Shown: positions 47,366-59,367, counted from the stretch's first letter. The stretch: 64,000 nucleotides of DNA from Pseudolactococcus plantarum (GCF_002441715.1 NZ_JXJX01000009.1:53415-117414), one strand, 5' to 3'. Numbers and translations: made by a program. Notes: generated by a model from the sequence alone, not told the origin.

Positions 47366-48187
47366 CTATTTCATTAAGTGTCCATGATTAAAAATCTTGT
47401 TATAATCAGAAACATTTGTGACACGGTTAAAATCCAAATCACCAGCAAAGCCATTTAACTTCCCTCGGCTAGTATACTGATGTAGATCATATCCAATCGT
47501 CGTATCTGGTGATGTGTCCCAAAAACCAGTATCACGACCATAATGTGCCAACCAGACACTACTATAGTGGCTGACATCTATATTGTTTGCGGTCACAAAC
47601 CAATCTTGCGTATAAATACCAATATTTTTGGCACCACGTTTTGCTAATTGTTGCCTAAAGGCTTCCACACCAGCGTTGAAGTCTTTTTTCATGGTCACTT
47701 CTTCAACGTCTAACCACCAATATGTCGGATTAAATTCAGCAGCACGATCGTAAAAAGCATCCGCTTCTTTTCGCATCTCTTCTTCTGATTTACCATTTAT
47801 ATAGGCGTATACTGCAACGGGAACATTTCTTTTTTGAAATTCTTTAATATGTGTGGACATGGCCTTATCCAGTCCATTTTTATAAGCCGCATTATTTGTT
47901 TTTTTCATACTGATGCCATGTTGTACACGTACAATCACACCATTTACTTGGTTGGCGAGCTGATCATAATCCATCTCACTCGGCAATTGCCACCCAGAAA
48001 TATCGATAATGGGCTTAGTTATATCCACATTCCGATCAAAGGTCGCTGTATCGACAGGCTTAAACTCGTCAGTCCCAACACTAGATTTTGTAAGTGATAA
48101 ACTGATGAACACAAGCATAAAAACAGTTAGAAAAAAGACAACTATAAGTGCACCAACTAATGTCAAACGCTTCCTCATAATATTCAT
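47366..48187 (-). CDS. GH25 lysozyme, membrane-anchored
   Basis: A 273-residue muramidase. After a basic N-terminus and one membrane helix (about 8-30) comes a glycoside hydrolase family 25 domain: IIDISGWQLP (first catalytic Asp), YAYINGKSEEEM, WWLDVEEVTM (the Asp/Glu pair) and HQYTSRGKLNGF. It should cut the glycan of peptidoglycan at the outer face. ATG at 48187 is preferred to an upstream ATG at 48217 because a TGTTATAAT promoter lies between them, with its -10 exactly six bases before 48187; no ribosome binding site is visible for either, which fits a leaderless mRNA. Confidence 0.88.
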   Translation of the reverse strand: MNIMRKRLTLVGALIVVFFLTVFMLVFISLSLTKSSVGTDEFKPVDTATFDRNVDITKPIIDISGWQLPSEMDYDQLANQVNGVIVRVQHGISMKKTNNAAYKNGLDKAMSTHIKEFQKRNVPVAVYAYINGKSEEEMRKEADAFYDRAAEFNPTYWWLDVEEVTMKKDFNAGVEAFRQQLAKRGAKNIGIYTQDWFVTANNIDVSHYSSVWLAHYGRDTGFWDTSPDTTIGYDLHQYTSRGKLNGFAGDLDFNRVTNVSDYNKIFNHGHLMK

Positions 48188-48193
48188 TATTTC

Positions 48194-48202
48194 ATTATAA
48201 CA
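48194..48202 (-). promoter_or_regulatory. GH25 gene extended -10 promoter
   Basis: TGTTATAAT followed by GAAATA and then ATG. It sits at the very end of hemW, overlapping its last codons and stop region. Confidence 0.6.
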
Positions 48203-48206
48203 AAAA

Positions 48207-49346
48207 TTATCTCTCATCGTCTAGTAAAAACGCCTCAAAGACGTCATTACCTAACAACATACCCTGACGAGTCATGAAAACATTCTCCTCATTTTTAGAT
48301 AAAAGATGTTTACTCATTTGCAAAGCGACAACATCACCATAGATTGTTTCAAAGTCTTGACCAAATTTTTCTGTGAAGGCTGCCATGTTCACACCTTCTT
48401 TTTTTCTTAATCCTAAAAAGAGTTCTTCTTCCATCTGTTCTTTTAAGGTTAGTGTTTCTTTGATGACTTGCTTATCAAGATGCTTGATGTAATGATGGAT
48501 TGGCACGTGATTTTTATAACGTATCCCGTCAACATATCCACTAGCACCTGCACCAAAACCGTAGTACTCCGCATTATCCCAATACATCAGATTATGTGCA
48601 CTCTCAAACCCTTTTTTCCCAAAATTTGAAATTTCATAGTGGTCATACCCCGCAGCTTCAAGTTGGTCAATAATATAAGTGTACATCTCAAAATCTGAAT
48701 CTTCACTCGGCAGATCAAGTTTTCCTCGACGCATCTTATTCATAAAAATCGTATGATTCTCTAAAATAAGCGAGTAAAGCGCAACATGGGGTAAGTCTAA
48801 CGTCAATAACGTTGCAACATCTTTTTTGACATCAGCTAGTGTTTGAGTTGGTAAGGCATAGATTAAATCGATTGTGATATTTTCAAAGCCTGCTTGTCTT
48901 AATTTTCCGATGTTATCAAACACATCTTGTGCCGTATGACTACGACCGATTTTTTTTAATAATTTATCATTAAACGTTTGTACACCTAGGGACACACGAT
49001 TGACATGATGTGCTTTTAATACCGCGATCTTATCATCTGATAAATCACCAGGATTAGCTTCAACGGTAAATTCTTCTAAGGCTGACAAATCCAAGTGCTG
49101 TGTAATCCCTGAAAGCAATCTATCTAGTTGTGGTGCAGACAGTGCTGTCGGCGTCCCACCACCAATATAAATCGTTTTTAGCACAGAGATGTTAGCAGCA
49201 TGAAACTCTGCTAAAAGTGCTGTGATGTAGTCATCTACTGGTTGATTTTTGATATATACTTTTGCAAAGTCACAATAATAGCAGATTTGTGTGCAAAAAG
49301 GAATATGTATGTAAGCTGATGTTGGTCGTTGACTAACTGTTTTCAT
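48207..49346 (-). CDS. hemW: HemW-like radical SAM protein
   Basis: A 379-residue radical SAM protein. The cluster motif CTQICYYCDF (CxxxCxxC) is near residue 20, IYIGGGTPTAL follows, and HNLMYWDNAEYYGFG is the HNxxYW signature that marks HemW, a heme chaperone-like protein, not true coproporphyrinogen oxidase. The start at 49346 (MKTVSQRPTS) is chosen over a TTG eight codons upstream; both have weak binding sites. It is a single gene with the GH25 gene downstream. Confidence 0.9.
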   Translation of the reverse strand: MKTVSQRPTSAYIHIPFCTQICYYCDFAKVYIKNQPVDDYITALLAEFHAANISVLKTIYIGGGTPTALSAPQLDRLLSGITQHLDLSALEEFTVEANPGDLSDDKIAVLKAHHVNRVSLGVQTFNDKLLKKIGRSHTAQDVFDNIGKLRQAGFENITIDLIYALPTQTLADVKKDVATLLTLDLPHVALYSLILENHTIFMNKMRRGKLDLPSEDSDFEMYTYIIDQLEAAGYDHYEISNFGKKGFESAHNLMYWDNAEYYGFGAGASGYVDGIRYKNHVPIHHYIKHLDKQVIKETLTLKEQMEEELFLGLRKKEGVNMAAFTEKFGQDFETIYGDVVALQMSKHLLSKNEENVFMTRQGMLLGNDVFEAFLLDDER

Positions 49347-49429
49347 ATTGTTTCTTTCATTGTAAATCAAGCTGATCCTTGCTTTTTGATCAAGCTAGCT
49401 TCACTTAATTTTTTTCACGTTTGATAACT

Positions 49430-49475
49430 GAAAAGAACGCTAGAAATCGGCTAATAGCTATAGTCTCAGCGTTCT
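49430..49475 (-). terminator. ribF terminator
   Basis: AGAACGCT pairs with AGCGTTCT around a partly paired 26-base loop, followed by TTTTC on the minus strand, 12 bases after ribF. Confidence 0.8.
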
Positions 49476-49487
49476 TATACACCTGTA

Positions 49488-50390
49488 TCAAGCGTTAAAC
49501 TCTCGTGATGTTTTTTCATCACTTTCCATTTGTGTGATCAAATCTGCCACACTATCAAACTTAATCATACCACGAATAAATTGCAAGAAATAAACGGTAA
49601 CGGTTTCACCATAAATTTCATCACGATAATCAAAAATATGTACTTCTAAGGTTTTATTTTTACCACCAAAGGTATCATTATAGCCGATAGAGGCCATGCC
49701 ACGGTATCGTTTGCCTGATACCTCGATATCAACAACATATACACCGATAGCTGGGATATACTGGCTATCTTTAGATGCGATATTTGCTGTAGGATATCCG
49801 ATTGTACGCCCACGCGCTTCACCATGCACAACAATCCCTGTCACCTCATAGGCGTAACCTAGTAATTGGTTGGCACGTGTCACATCACCATCTAAAATCG
49901 CTTGTCGGATAGCTGTTGATGATATTTTTTGACCATCAGCTATGACTTTATCGATCTGATAGGTCTCATATGCTGATAACGCCTCTAAACCGGCATGATC
50001 AGATCCAAACTGATAATCAAAGCCTACAACAATAGCGGCGACTGATAAGTGGCGAATATAATTTGCAATAAAATCATGACTCGTCAGTTTCGCAAAATGA
50101 CTGGTAAAATCGGTAAAGTAAAGAAAATCAACACCATTGTCTTCAAATAACTGACAACGTTTAGCTTTTGACGTCAAATGTTTGAATAAATCTGTATTAA
50201 ATTTTTTAAAGACTAATGTCGGACTTTCTGGAAATGTTAAGACAGAAATCGTCGCATTTTTTTCACTGGCTAATGCACGTGCTTTTTCAAAAAGCGCTTG
50301 ATGTCCTAGATGTAAGCCATCAAAATAGCCAAGCACCAATATAGTCGGCGCTTGATCAACTACTGCTTCGTTAAACTTTATTACTTTCAT
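49488..50390 (-). CDS. ribF: bifunctional riboflavin kinase/FAD synthetase
   Basis: A 300-residue enzyme making FMN then FAD from riboflavin. The N-terminal adenylyltransferase domain has [15 protein letters not shown] and the SSTAIRQAI motif; the C-terminal kinase domain has [15 protein letters not shown] and the [16 protein letters not shown] segment. The ATG overlaps the truB stop by 4 bases, the usual truB-ribF pairing. Confidence 0.96.
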   Translation of the reverse strand: MKVIKFNEAVVDQAPTILVLGYFDGLHLGHQALFEKARALASEKNATISVLTFPESPTLVFKKFNTDLFKHLTSKAKRCQLFEDNGVDFLYFTDFTSHFAKLTSHDFIANYIRHLSVAAIVVGFDYQFGSDHAGLEALSAYETYQIDKVIADGQKISSTAIRQAILDGDVTRANQLLGYAYEVTGIVVHGEARGRTIGYPTANIASKDSQYIPAIGVYVVDIEVSGKRYRGMASIGYNDTFGGKNKTLEVHIFDYRDEIYGETVTVYFLQFIRGMIKFDSVADLITQMESDEKTSREFNA

Positions 50391-51283
50391 ATTAAAACCT
50401 TCTTGGGTTTGTATCGTGTTGCGTCTCTTTTTTCTAAAATAGCAATTAATTTATCGGCATGAAAGGCAGCGATGACATCATTAGTCGCCTCTACCGTCAC
50501 AAACCGACCAAACCCTACTTCTTTCACTTGTTCATCCGTCAAGACAACTTTTTCTAAATCTGAGACGCCGTATTCTATCGGCAGAAATGCTTCAGCTAAG
50601 CGGTCTTCAGCTTTCAACGCCTCGATATCTGCTAAACTAAACGCATGATCAATCGTAAGGCCTGCTGATGCCGTGCGCTGTAGTGCAGACATGTGACTGG
50701 CAAAGCCTAATTTTTCACCAAGATTAACAGCTAAAGTCCTCACATAAGTCCCTTTACTGCACCCCACTTTAAACGTGAAGCGTGCGACTGATGTGGTTTC
50801 ATCATAGCTAATCGGTGACGTTCTAGTAAATTCAGAAATGATGACTTGACGCGTTGGACGCTCAACTGTTTCACCAGCACGTGCATACTCGTAAAGTTTT
50901 CGGCCATTGACTTTCACAGCTGAATACATCGGTGGAATTTGTGTAATCTCCCCGACAAACTCAGCCATAGCGGCATCTATCTCATCCTCACTTGGTTGAG
51001 ATAGGACAGGCGTTGTGTCAATCACAACACCACTCGCATCCTCAGTCTCTGTTGAAAAGCCAAGTGTGACCTCGCCTTCATAGACTTTACCTGCCTCTGT
51101 CATGAACTCAATCACACGCGTCCCTTGTCCTACCGCAATCGGTAAAACACCAGTCACATCAGGATCAAGTGTCCCACCATGACCAATCTTTTTGGTTTGT
51201 AAAATTTTTCTTAACTTAAAGACAACATCATGACTCGTCATGCCTGCTGTTTTATATATATTTAAAATGCCATTTTTTGTCAT
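50387..51283 (-). CDS. truB: tRNA pseudouridine-55 synthase
   Basis: A 298-residue enzyme that makes pseudouridine 55 in the T-loop of tRNAs. The catalytic segment [16 protein letters not shown] holds the nucleophilic Asp, and [18 protein letters not shown] and [16 protein letters not shown] are conserved. The ATG overlaps the stop of the DUF2130 gene, and AAGGTAG lies upstream inside that gene. Confidence 0.96.
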   Translation of the reverse strand: MTKNGILNIYKTAGMTSHDVVFKLRKILQTKKIGHGGTLDPDVTGVLPIAVGQGTRVIEFMTEAGKVYEGEVTLGFSTETEDASGVVIDTTPVLSQPSEDEIDAAMAEFVGEITQIPPMYSAVKVNGRKLYEYARAGETVERPTRQVIISEFTRTSPISYDETTSVARFTFKVGCSKGTYVRTLAVNLGEKLGFASHMSALQRTASAGLTIDHAFSLADIEALKAEDRLAEAFLPIEYGVSDLEKVVLTDEQVKEVGFGRFVTVEATNDVIAAFHADKLIAILEKRDATRYKPKKVLI

Positions 51284-52557
51284 TCGTCTACCTTATTTAA
51301 CTTGGCAAATTTTTCTGCCATCGTTGGATTTTTCTTGGTTAATTTTTTTACAGATACATCTTCTAGTTTATTGTTTGCCAAACGCAGTTGATTCTCACTC
51401 GTTAATAAGGCTTTTTTAACTTCTTCCATGCGCTTGATTGATTTATCAATCTCATCGATTGCTTTGGCAAAGTTTTTACTAGCAGAGGTGTAGTTTTTTG
51501 TAAATCCTGTTTTAAATACATCTAGATCTGCTTCAAATGTCGTGATATCGATATTTTGTTCGCGTATCATGGCCATTTCTTGTTTATAAGACAAGACATT
51601 CATGGCAGCATTTCTAAGTAAGCCGATGAGCTGAATAAAGAAGTTGGGTCTTACCACATACATCTTAGGATATTCATGTGACACATCGACAATACCTGTA
51701 TTAAAGTAATCATTATCAGCTTCAAGCATGGTCACTAAGACTGCATATTCACAATTTTTTTCTTTGCGATCTTTATCTAATTCTCTGTAAAAATCACGAT
51801 TTTTATGCTTGGTGGCGGTTTGATCGCCTTCATTTTTCATCTCAAACATGATCGAGATGATTTCATTACCAAACTCATCTTGTTCACGATAGATGAAATC
51901 GCCTTTACTCCCTGTTCTCGCATCGTTATCCTTTTCAAAATAAGCTCTTGGGAACATGGTCGCACGCACTTTATTAAACTCATTTTCAGCAAAATTTTCT
52001 AAGCTCTCACCGATTGCTTTCGTGGATTGTTGTGCCTTGAAATTCTTATAAAATTCAACCTCATCATCCTTAGCCTTGAGTAAGAGTTCGTACTCTGTTT
52101 TAACAGCATTTTGCTTTAATTCTTGTTCTTTTTCTGATAAAAGCAACTGTGTTTGGATATCATCACGTTGTTTTTCAAGCTGAGCTAATTCTTTTTCTTT
52201 AGCAGCAACAGATTGTTGTAGGGCTAGCTCTTTTTCAGACTCAAGGCTTAACAATTTCACTTTCAGCTCAGCAATTTCATCTTGAAACGTCGCTTTCGTC
52301 TGCTCTGCAACCAATTGCAAGGCAGCATCTTGTTTCTCAGCCAAACTTTGTTTTTCAAGCTCAACTTTTTCGAGTCTATTTTTAAAATCAGAGACGGTTG
52401 CATCTGCTTGAACAGCTAATAACGCTTTTTCTTTTTCAAGTGTCGCATGAATTTCTGCATCAAATTCTTGTGTTCTAACTTGTGCAAGTATATCTGCAAA
52501 ACCTGACTCATCAACCGTAAAAACTTGCCCACAGTGCGGACATTTGATTTGATTCAT
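51280..52557 (-). CDS. DUF2130-family coiled-coil protein
   Basis: A 425-residue protein. It begins with a possible metal-binding KCPHCGQVF, followed by a long Glu/Lys/Gln coiled coil (about 30-175) and the DUF2130 domain (about 185-370), which contains [10 protein letters not shown] and [10 protein letters not shown], a pattern reminiscent of restriction-endonuclease-like folds. A short coiled tail follows. Its function is not established. It lies between pcrA (27 bases upstream) and truB in what looks like one operon. Confidence 0.85.
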   Translation of the reverse strand: MNQIKCPHCGQVFTVDESGFADILAQVRTQEFDAEIHATLEKEKALLAVQADATVSDFKNRLEKVELEKQSLAEKQDAALQLVAEQTKATFQDEIAELKVKLLSLESEKELALQQSVAAKEKELAQLEKQRDDIQTQLLLSEKEQELKQNAVKTEYELLLKAKDDEVEFYKNFKAQQSTKAIGESLENFAENEFNKVRATMFPRAYFEKDNDARTGSKGDFIYREQDEFGNEIISIMFEMKNEGDQTATKHKNRDFYRELDKDRKEKNCEYAVLVTMLEADNDYFNTGIVDVSHEYPKMYVVRPNFFIQLIGLLRNAAMNVLSYKQEMAMIREQNIDITTFEADLDVFKTGFTKNYTSASKNFAKAIDEIDKSIKRMEEVKKALLTSENQLRLANNKLEDVSVKKLTKKNPTMAEKFAKLNKVDE

Positions 52558-52584
52558 CTATTCTCCTCTCCCTTTTTAAACTGC

Positions 52585-54849
52585 TTATTTCTCTACTTTT
52601 TCGATCGGTGCCATCTTAGCTAATAGCCGTTTTAGACCAATCTCAGGAAAAGCAATTTTCAACTCCATATTAGCACCTGTACCAGAGACATCGAGTACGG
52701 TACCTTCTCCCCATTTTTTATGATGAGCAGTGTCGCCAATAGACCAGTCTGCAACTGTCTTTTCGTCAGCTTTAACACCTGTTGACACACTCGATTTTCT
52801 ACCTTTAATCGCATCTGCTAAACTAACCCCAGAGCCAAACTGTCTTGGCGTACTCGTTGATTTATAGCTTGCATTAAAACTTGTATTGGCTTTTCTAGCC
52901 TGTCCTGTATAAGTCAGTAAGGTATCATCTATCTCACGTAGAAAACGTGATGGCTGGTTATAACTTGTGCGACCAAAAAGCATCCGTGTGCTTGCATTGG
53001 TCACATATAGTATCGCCTCAGCTCTCGTTATCCCAACATAGGCCAGACGGCGTTCCTCTTCAAGTTCATCCTCATCTTCTGCTTGACGGCTAAGTGGAAA
53101 GACACCTTCTTCCATCCCGACTAAGAAGACGACAGGGAATTCTAACCCTTTGGCAGCGTGAAGTGTCATCAAAGTGACTTGAGACGTCTCATCATAACTA
53201 TCTGTATCCGCAACAAGACTCAGATCATTTAAAAATCGACTGAGCTTATCTAGACCTGTTTCATCAGCAACTGGATTTTCTAGTTCTTTTTTATCAAAAC
53301 TTTGAGTTACCGTTAAGAATTCTTGGATATTTTCTAACCGATTTTGTGCTTCCAAACTCGTCGTTTGTATCTCAAGTGCTTGCCGATAAGTTGTTTTATC
53401 TAATACAGCCTCTACTAATTCAGTAATCGTAAATTGATTGATATCATCTGCTAAGTTTAATAAGATATGAGCAAGATTAAACAATTCATTAGCCGCTTTT
53501 CCCTTGAGTGAGCTGAGGGTGACATCACGCGCCGCCTCAAGTAAAGAAGTGTCTTGTTGATCAGAAAACGCACGTAGTGTCTCCAAAGCTTTTGGCCCAA
53601 CACCACGTTTTGGTTCGTTTACAATACGTTCGAAAGAGATATTATCACTATGATTGGCAATAACGTTTAGATAAGCCACAACATCTCTAATCTCTTTACG
53701 AGAATAGAATTTTGTACCACCAACCATGGTATAAGGGATGTTAGATTTTAGTAAAGCTTCTTCTATCGCACGTGACTGAGCATTTGTTCGATATAAAACA
53801 GCAAAATCTGAATAGGCACGTTGATTCAGCTTTAGCTCATCATTGATCTGAGCTGCCACAAAATTCGCTTCCTCACGCTCATCACCTGAACGATGATAGA
53901 CGATATTTTCACCCTCATGATTTTGTGTCCAAAGTTTTTTAGGTCGACGATTTTTGTTATGGTTGATCACATCATTTGCGGCTTGTAAGATTGTTTTGGT
54001 AGAGCGATAGTTTTCTTCTAACAAGACCACTCTAGCTTGGGGATAATCTTTTTCGAAATCTAAAATATTTTGCATATCAGCACCACGCCAGCCATAGATA
54101 GATTGGTCTGCATCACCAACAACACATAGGTTTTTAAATCGTTTGGCTAATAGTTGCACTAGCTGATACTGAGCATGATTAGTATCTTGATACTCATCCA
54201 CATGAATATACTGAAACTTGCCTTGGTAATAAGATAGCACATCTGGATTTTTATCAAATAATAAAATCGTATTCATGATCAGATCATCAAAATCCATCGA
54301 CTCACTACGTTTTAGCTCAGTCTCATACCGTTTATAGGCTTTTGCTACAACATTAGTATAGAGATCATCTGCTTGTTTTTCATAAAGACTGGCTGTGACT
54401 AAATCATTTTTACTATTTGAAATCGTCCCTAAAATTGTTCGTTCAGTAAATTTTTTAGGGTCTACATTTAACTCTTTTAAAATCCGTTTCATCAACGTGC
54501 GTTGTTCACCCGGATCAATGATGGTAAAATTACGATTATAGCCGATATGATCAGCATCACGACGTAAAATACGCACACACATACTATGAAAAGTAGCAAT
54601 CAAAGCATCTTGTGCGCGTGGATTTAGATCAACTGCTCTTTCACGCATTTCCCGTGCTGCTTTGTTGGTAAAAGTAATCGCTAAGATATTCCAAGGATTC
54701 ACTTGCTTTTCTTCGATTAAATACGCAATCCGATGTGTCAAGACACGCGTCTTACCAGATCCAGCTCCTGCCATGATCAGTAAAGGACCCTGTGTCGTCT
54801 CAACCGCTTCTTTTTGTTTGTCGTTCATACCTTGTAATAATGGATGCAT
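52585..54849 (-). CDS. pcrA: UvrD/Rep-type DNA helicase PcrA
   Basis: A 754-residue 3'-to-5' helicase for repair and replication restart. Motif I is [18 protein letters not shown], motif [14 protein letters not shown], motif [17 protein letters not shown] and motif [15 protein letters not shown]. The C-terminus has the Tudor-like PcrA tail ([18 protein letters not shown]) that binds RNA polymerase. An extended -10 promoter lies 33 bases upstream. Confidence 0.96.
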   Translation of the reverse strand: MHPLLQGMNDKQKEAVETTQGPLLIMAGAGSGKTRVLTHRIAYLIEEKQVNPWNILAITFTNKAAREMRERAVDLNPRAQDALIATFHSMCVRILRRDADHIGYNRNFTIIDPGEQRTLMKRILKELNVDPKKFTERTILGTISNSKNDLVTASLYEKQADDLYTNVVAKAYKRYETELKRSESMDFDDLIMNTILLFDKNPDVLSYYQGKFQYIHVDEYQDTNHAQYQLVQLLAKRFKNLCVVGDADQSIYGWRGADMQNILDFEKDYPQARVVLLEENYRSTKTILQAANDVINHNKNRRPKKLWTQNHEGENIVYHRSGDEREEANFVAAQINDELKLNQRAYSDFAVLYRTNAQSRAIEEALLKSNIPYTMVGGTKFYSRKEIRDVVAYLNVIANHSDNISFERIVNEPKRGVGPKALETLRAFSDQQDTSLLEAARDVTLSSLKGKAANELFNLAHILLNLADDINQFTITELVEAVLDKTTYRQALEIQTTSLEAQNRLENIQEFLTVTQSFDKKELENPVADETGLDKLSRFLNDLSLVADTDSYDETSQVTLMTLHAAKGLEFPVVFLVGMEEGVFPLSRQAEDEDELEEERRLAYVGITRAEAILYVTNASTRMLFGRTSYNQPSRFLREIDDTLLTYTGQARKANTSFNASYKSTSTPRQFGSGVSLADAIKGRKSSVSTGVKADEKTVADWSIGDTAHHKKWGEGTVLDVSGTGANMELKIAFPEIGLKRLLAKMAPIEKVEK

Positions 54850-54882
54850 TTTACTCTTTTCTCCTGTTTGACTATCTTCTTA

Positions 54883-54891
54883 ATTATAGCA
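54883..54891 (-). promoter_or_regulatory. pcrA extended -10 promoter
   Basis: TGCTATAAT on the minus strand, 33 bases before the pcrA ATG, with GGAGAAAAG as ribosome binding site. A small palindrome TATCCTGACAGGATA lies just upstream (about 54914-54928). Confidence 0.55.
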
Positions 54892-54969
54892 TAAAAGACA
54901 AAGCAAGTTATCCTGTCAGGATAGTAAACCTCACTGGCTTGTTATGCTTTCATCATCCTAATCACAATG

Positions 54970-55005
54970 AAAAAAGCAAGATAGTCATGGTTGACTATCC
55001 TACTT
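54970..55005 (-). terminator. srtA terminator
   Basis: GATAGTCA-ACCA-TGACTATC with flanking pairs, then TTGCTTTTTT on the minus strand, directly after the srtA stop. It ends the gyrA-apbE-srtA run. Confidence 0.9.
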
Positions 55006-55006
55006 C

Positions 55007-55750
55007 TTAAAAATTAGTCATTTGATTATAACTCGTTTCAAACGCTTGTTTTATACTACTGTCAGCTTGACTTTCTGGCATTGTTTTCACATAATCAGCA
55101 AAGACAATAATACGATTTATAGCTTCTAAATCATCACACGTCACTAGTGTCACCTCAGTCTTACCTGGATGATCATCGATTACCTCAGTGTGCGTTGGTT
55201 TCATCACCTGTTTATCACGAATCTGATACTGATAGATCTTTTCTTTATCAGTGAGATAAATCATCATCCCTTTTTCAGCTCGCTCAAGCGGGGTAAATAG
55301 TAAATGCGGGGCACCTGTCAAGCCAGATACATGATGACTGGCTAAAGCATAATTCCCTTGACCCATGACTTGATTTTCTTTCATGGTCCCTGCACCATAA
55401 GTCAATTCAGCATTACCGACACCTCGAAAGATTGGCAGATTAATACCAAGATCTGGTATTGCAATCCCACCTATCACCGGTAATTGTTGATTATTAAATT
55501 GATTTTTAAGGACATCCTCAAAAGAAATCGGGTTCACTTTATCAAAATCAAACTGACCTACGCCTTTTTGATTGTTAGCTTTGATCGTCTTTTTGGACAC
55601 CTTATTAATCTGATACCGATTACTTTGTGTCGCCATAATGATATTGCGAATACCTTTATTAAAAATCAGTGCCAAGCCCACTAGAACTAATAACACTAGG
55701 ACAAGATTAATTACTATACGTCTAAATTTTTTCAACTCATTACCTTCCAT
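55007..55750 (-). CDS. srtA: class A sortase
   Basis: A membrane-anchored transpeptidase of about 247 residues that attaches LPXTG proteins to peptidoglycan. After a basic N-terminus and one helix (about 10-30) comes the sortase barrel with the catalytic His in ASHHVSG, the Cys in TLVTCDD and the Arg in EAINRIIVFA. Three starts are possible: TTG 55756, ATG 55750 (used here) and TTG 55735, the last having AAGG at good spacing. It is the housekeeping sortase candidate for the adhesin at 18324-24803. Confidence 0.92.
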   Translation of the reverse strand: MEGNELKKFRRIVINLVLVLLVLVGLALIFNKGIRNIIMATQSNRYQINKVSKKTIKANNQKGVGQFDFDKVNPISFEDVLKNQFNNQQLPVIGGIAIPDLGINLPIFRGVGNAELTYGAGTMKENQVMGQGNYALASHHVSGLTGAPHLLFTPLERAEKGMMIYLTDKEKIYQYQIRDKQVMKPTHTEVIDDHPGKTEVTLVTCDDLEAINRIIVFADYVKTMPESQADSSIKQAFETSYNQMTNF

Positions 55751-55759
55751 CCGCAACTT

Positions 55760-56842
55760 TTACTTTTCGTTGCGTAAGTCATCTGTAGAGCCTAGTTGAT
55801 AATGTGATGATTTATCAAGCTCAAAACGTTTGGCTAAGTTTGGGGTCACATAAACTTTATCATCTTTATCAACAAAAATCGCACCGATAGTTTTTGTCTT
55901 CTCGACATAGGCATAGCCTTTTTTGGTTCCCATCGCAAAAATTGTTGTTGACAAAGCATCGCCATCTACACCTTTTTCACTGACAATCGTCACACTTTGG
56001 ATATCATTTTCAAAAGGGTAACCTGTTTTTGGATCAAGAATATGCGGATATACCTTACCATCTACTTTTAAGAAACGCTCATAAATACCAGATGTCGTCA
56101 CTGACTCATTTTCAGCTTGTAAGAAACCGATTTGATCAGAAACCTGTTTATTAGGATCTTTGATCCCGATACGCCACGGTGTCGTCTCACCACGAGGCGA
56201 GTGCCCCATCAAAGATAGGCTAGAAGACCCCAAGTCGACAATCGCCGTTGTCACCCCATGTGCCTTTAGATAATCCGTCATCTTATCAGCGACATACCCC
56301 TTGGTAATGGCACCTAGATCAACCTTAGCACCTTTAACTGGTAGGAATACAGTTTGATTTTTTTCGTCAAACTGAATCGCGCCATATGAAACGAGTGGCA
56401 GTGCTTGATCAATCTCTGCTTGGCTAGGTTTTCTGGCATCATCAAATCCGATATGCCATAAACTCGTCAGTGCACCAATCATCATGTCAAACCCAGCTTC
56501 TTTTTTAGAATAGCTATAAGATTTGGCTAATAGGTCATAAACTGACTTTGAAACTTTGACAGGTTTAATTCCAGACTGGGCGTTGAGTTCATCTAACTCG
56601 CTACCTGACTGGTTGACAGACGTTTTTTTATCATAGTCACGGGCGATGTCTAAAGCAGCTTGTATCGCTTTTTCATGCCCTTTATCATACGACGTGATCT
56701 TAATATACGTCCCCATCGCAAACACTTCTTTGACATAGGGTTTCGTCCGTAAGTCTCGCTTGTCAGTACCACAAGACACTAATATCAAACTAATCCCTAA
56801 AAGCACTGTAAATATCAAGAGAAATTGCTTATTGCGCGTCAC
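55760..56842 (-). CDS. apbE: ApbE-family FAD:protein FMN transferase lipoprotein
   Basis: A lipoprotein of 360 residues. The start is GTG at 56842, 8 bases after AAGGA and inside the end of gyrA (14-base overlap); it gives a clean signal peptide with lipobox ILVSC. A longer frame to 56881 would place extra residues before the signal. ApbE motifs are [22 protein letters not shown] and the metal-site [11 protein letters not shown] near the C-terminal third. It attaches FMN to Thr of target flavoproteins at the cell surface; no obvious acceptor is seen in this window. Confidence 0.9.
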   Translation of the reverse strand: MTRNKQFLLIFTVLLGISLILVSCGTDKRDLRTKPYVKEVFAMGTYIKITSYDKGHEKAIQAALDIARDYDKKTSVNQSGSELDELNAQSGIKPVKVSKSVYDLLAKSYSYSKKEAGFDMMIGALTSLWHIGFDDARKPSQAEIDQALPLVSYGAIQFDEKNQTVFLPVKGAKVDLGAITKGYVADKMTDYLKAHGVTTAIVDLGSSSLSLMGHSPRGETTPWRIGIKDPNKQVSDQIGFLQAENESVTTSGIYERFLKVDGKVYPHILDPKTGYPFENDIQSVTIVSEKGVDGDALSTTIFAMGTKKGYAYVEKTKTIGAIFVDKDDKVYVTPNLAKRFELDKSSHYQLGSTDDLRNEK

Positions 56843-59318
56843 TTGTAGCATCCTTTGTATCGCTCTCAGCCAACGCTTCACTCGCTAACTCAGTCTCTGA
56901 TGCGACTAAGGCAAAGGTTACGAGTTTGGCATCTTCATCCAAACGCATCACTTTAACCCCTTGTGCACTACGACCAGTTTGTGAGATATTTTCGACGTTA
57001 GTTCGGATGACAACACCTGTATCTGTGATCAACATGAGATCCTCAGAGCCATTAACTGTGACAAGTCCAGCTAATTTACCAGTACGCTCAGTCACATTCA
57101 TGACCTTGATCCCTTTACCACCACGACCTTTTGTCGGATATTGGTCTGCGCTAGTGCGTTTACCTAATCCATTTTCACTGACAACGAGTACTTCCTGGCT
57201 GTCATTAATAGTGCTTGAGCCGACAACAAAGTCGCCTTCACGTAAGTTAACACCCTTAACACCAGTAGCCGAACGGCCCATATCGCGTAAGATATTTTCT
57301 TTAAATCGAACTGAATACCCGTTATGTGTTCCGATGATTAACTCTTCATCACCTGTTGTCATCAAGACATTTACCAATTCGTCATCTTCACGTAAGTTCA
57401 AGGCTTTCAAGCCATTTGTTCTAATATTTGCAAAGTGATTGGCATTGGTGCGTTTGACGATACCTCGTAAGGTCGTAAACAATAGGAAACGTTCTTGATC
57501 TGAACGTTCAACGTTAATCACAGTTTGAATCGTTTCATTCTCATCTAATTTCAGTAGATTAACGATCGGCAATCCCTTAGCCTGACGGCCATATTCTGGA
57601 ATTTCATACGCTTTCATGCGATAGACACGGCCTTTATTAGTAAAGAATAAGAGATGATCATGTGTTGATGTCGATACCATATGCTTGATGAAATCTTCAT
57701 CTGACACGCCTGATCCTTGGACACCACGTCCACCACGGTTTTGCGCACGGAATTCGGCTTGGTTCAAGCGTTTGATATAGCCTTTATTAGACAGTGTAAT
57801 CAAGACATCTTCTTCTTCGATCAAGTCTTCATCTTCAACACTAAGGACTTCACCAACTAATAACTCTGTACGACGCGCATCCGCAAATTTGCGTTTGATC
57901 TCATCCATCTCATCTTTGATGATGGCAACAACACGTTCTGGTTTAGCAAGGATATCGATAAGATCTGCAATCAATGCCAATAACTCATCATATTCTTTTT
58001 GAATCTTATCACGTTCTAATCCGGTCAAACGACGTAATCTCATATCCAAGATGGCTTGAGATTGTCTATCTGATAAATCAAAACGGGCGATTAATTCTGC
58101 TTGGGCAATCGCATCAGTTTTTGACCCACGGATAATTTTAATGATTTCATCGATGTTATCTGCATGTAAAGCAATCAACAAACCAGCTAAGATATGTGCA
58201 CGTGCTTCAGCTTTTTCTTTATCAAACTGTGTACGACGGACAATCACTTCTTTTTGGTGCGTGATATAATGCGTTAAAATTTCTTTAACAGACAAAATTT
58301 TCGGTGCGCCATTAACGATCGCAAGCATATTAAAGCTGAAATTTGTCTGAACACTTGTTAGCTTATAAAGATTGTTTAAGATAACAGTTGCTGAGGCATC
58401 GCGACGCACTTCGATGATAAATCTAACACCATCACGGTTAGATTCATCTCGAACTGCTGTAATGCCTTCGATACGTTTTTCTTGTGCTAAACGCACGATA
58501 TGTTCGTGCAATTTAGCCTTGTTCACCATATATGGAAACTCAGTAATAACGATACGTTCTTTACCAGATTTTGTCGTTTCGATCTCTGACTTGGCACGTA
58601 AGGTGATGCTACCTTTACCTGTTTCATAAGCCCGATGAATGCCACTACGCCCCATCACGAGTGCACCAGTTGGGAAATCTGGTCCAGGCATAACTTCCAT
58701 GATGTCGCGCGTTGTCGCATCAGGATTATCCATAATGAGTTTCACAGCATCGATCGTCTCACCCAGATTATGAGGTGGGATATTTGTTGCCATCCCAACT
58801 GCGATCCCTGTTGTCCCATTTACAAGTAAGTTAGGAAAACGTGCTGGTAAGACAACTGGTTCACGTTCTGTACCATCATAGTTGTCGATAAAATCAACTG
58901 TTTTTTTGTTGATATCACGGAGCATCTCAAGTGCAATCTTGCTCATACGCGCTTCAGTATACCGCATGGCAGCGGCACCGTCGCCATCCATCGAGCCAAA
59001 GTTACCATGGCCATCAACTAGCATATGACGATAGCTCCACCATTGTGCCATCCGAACCATCGATTCATAGATTGCTGAGTCACCATGTGGATGGTATTTA
59101 CCCATAACATCACCGGTGATACGAGCCGATTTTTTATGTGGTTTATCTGGTGTTACACCCAGTTCGTTCATCCCATAAAGAATACGACGATGTACTGGTT
59201 TTAAGCCATCTCTTACGTCTGGTAAGGCGCGTGCTACGATAACACTCATGGCATAATCGATGAAACTCGTTTTCATTTCACTGGCTAGATTCACACTAAC
59301 CAAATTTTTGTCTTGCAT
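56829..59318 (-). CDS. gyrA: DNA gyrase subunit A
   Basis: An 829-residue gyrase subunit that introduces negative supercoils together with GyrB. The quinolone-determining segment is [17 protein letters not shown] with susceptible-type Ser and Glu, the active-site Tyr is in [11 protein letters not shown], and the GyrA-box [14 protein letters not shown] blade lies in the C-terminal domain. The start is ATG at 59318 ([10 protein letters not shown]), with AAAGG 11 bases upstream; a TTG six codons earlier overlaps that site. The leader carries an extended -10 directly after a hairpin. Confidence 0.96.
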   Translation of the reverse strand: MQDKNLVSVNLASEMKTSFIDYAMSVIVARALPDVRDGLKPVHRRILYGMNELGVTPDKPHKKSARITGDVMGKYHPHGDSAIYESMVRMAQWWSYRHMLVDGHGNFGSMDGDGAAAMRYTEARMSKIALEMLRDINKKTVDFIDNYDGTEREPVVLPARFPNLLVNGTTGIAVGMATNIPPHNLGETIDAVKLIMDNPDATTRDIMEVMPGPDFPTGALVMGRSGIHRAYETGKGSITLRAKSEIETTKSGKERIVITEFPYMVNKAKLHEHIVRLAQEKRIEGITAVRDESNRDGVRFIIEVRRDASATVILNNLYKLTSVQTNFSFNMLAIVNGAPKILSVKEILTHYITHQKEVIVRRTQFDKEKAEARAHILAGLLIALHADNIDEIIKIIRGSKTDAIAQAELIARFDLSDRQSQAILDMRLRRLTGLERDKIQKEYDELLALIADLIDILAKPERVVAIIKDEMDEIKRKFADARRTELLVGEVLSVEDEDLIEEEDVLITLSNKGYIKRLNQAEFRAQNRGGRGVQGSGVSDEDFIKHMVSTSTHDHLLFFTNKGRVYRMKAYEIPEYGRQAKGLPIVNLLKLDENETIQTVINVERSDQERFLLFTTLRGIVKRTNANHFANIRTNGLKALNLREDDELVNVLMTTGDEELIIGTHNGYSVRFKENILRDMGRSATGVKGVNLREGDFVVGSSTINDSQEVLVVSENGLGKRTSADQYPTKGRGGKGIKVMNVTERTGKLAGLVTVNGSEDLMLITDTGVVIRTNVENISQTGRSAQGVKVMRLDEDAKLVTFALVASETELASEALAESDTKDATSDAQ

Positions 59319-59358
59319 TGATTTACAGCCTTTCAAATACGAATCATGTATTACTCCA

Positions 59359-59367
59359 ATTATACCA
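59359..59367 (-). promoter_or_regulatory. gyrA extended -10 promoter
   Basis: TGGTATAAT immediately after the T-tract of the 59365-59391 hairpin, about 40 bases before the gyrA start. No -35 is recognisable. Confidence 0.6.

Noticed and set aside
25414..59318. Quinolone resistance changes in ParC and GyrA
   Set aside because: The key positions are the susceptible Ser with Asp (ParC) and Ser with Glu (GyrA).
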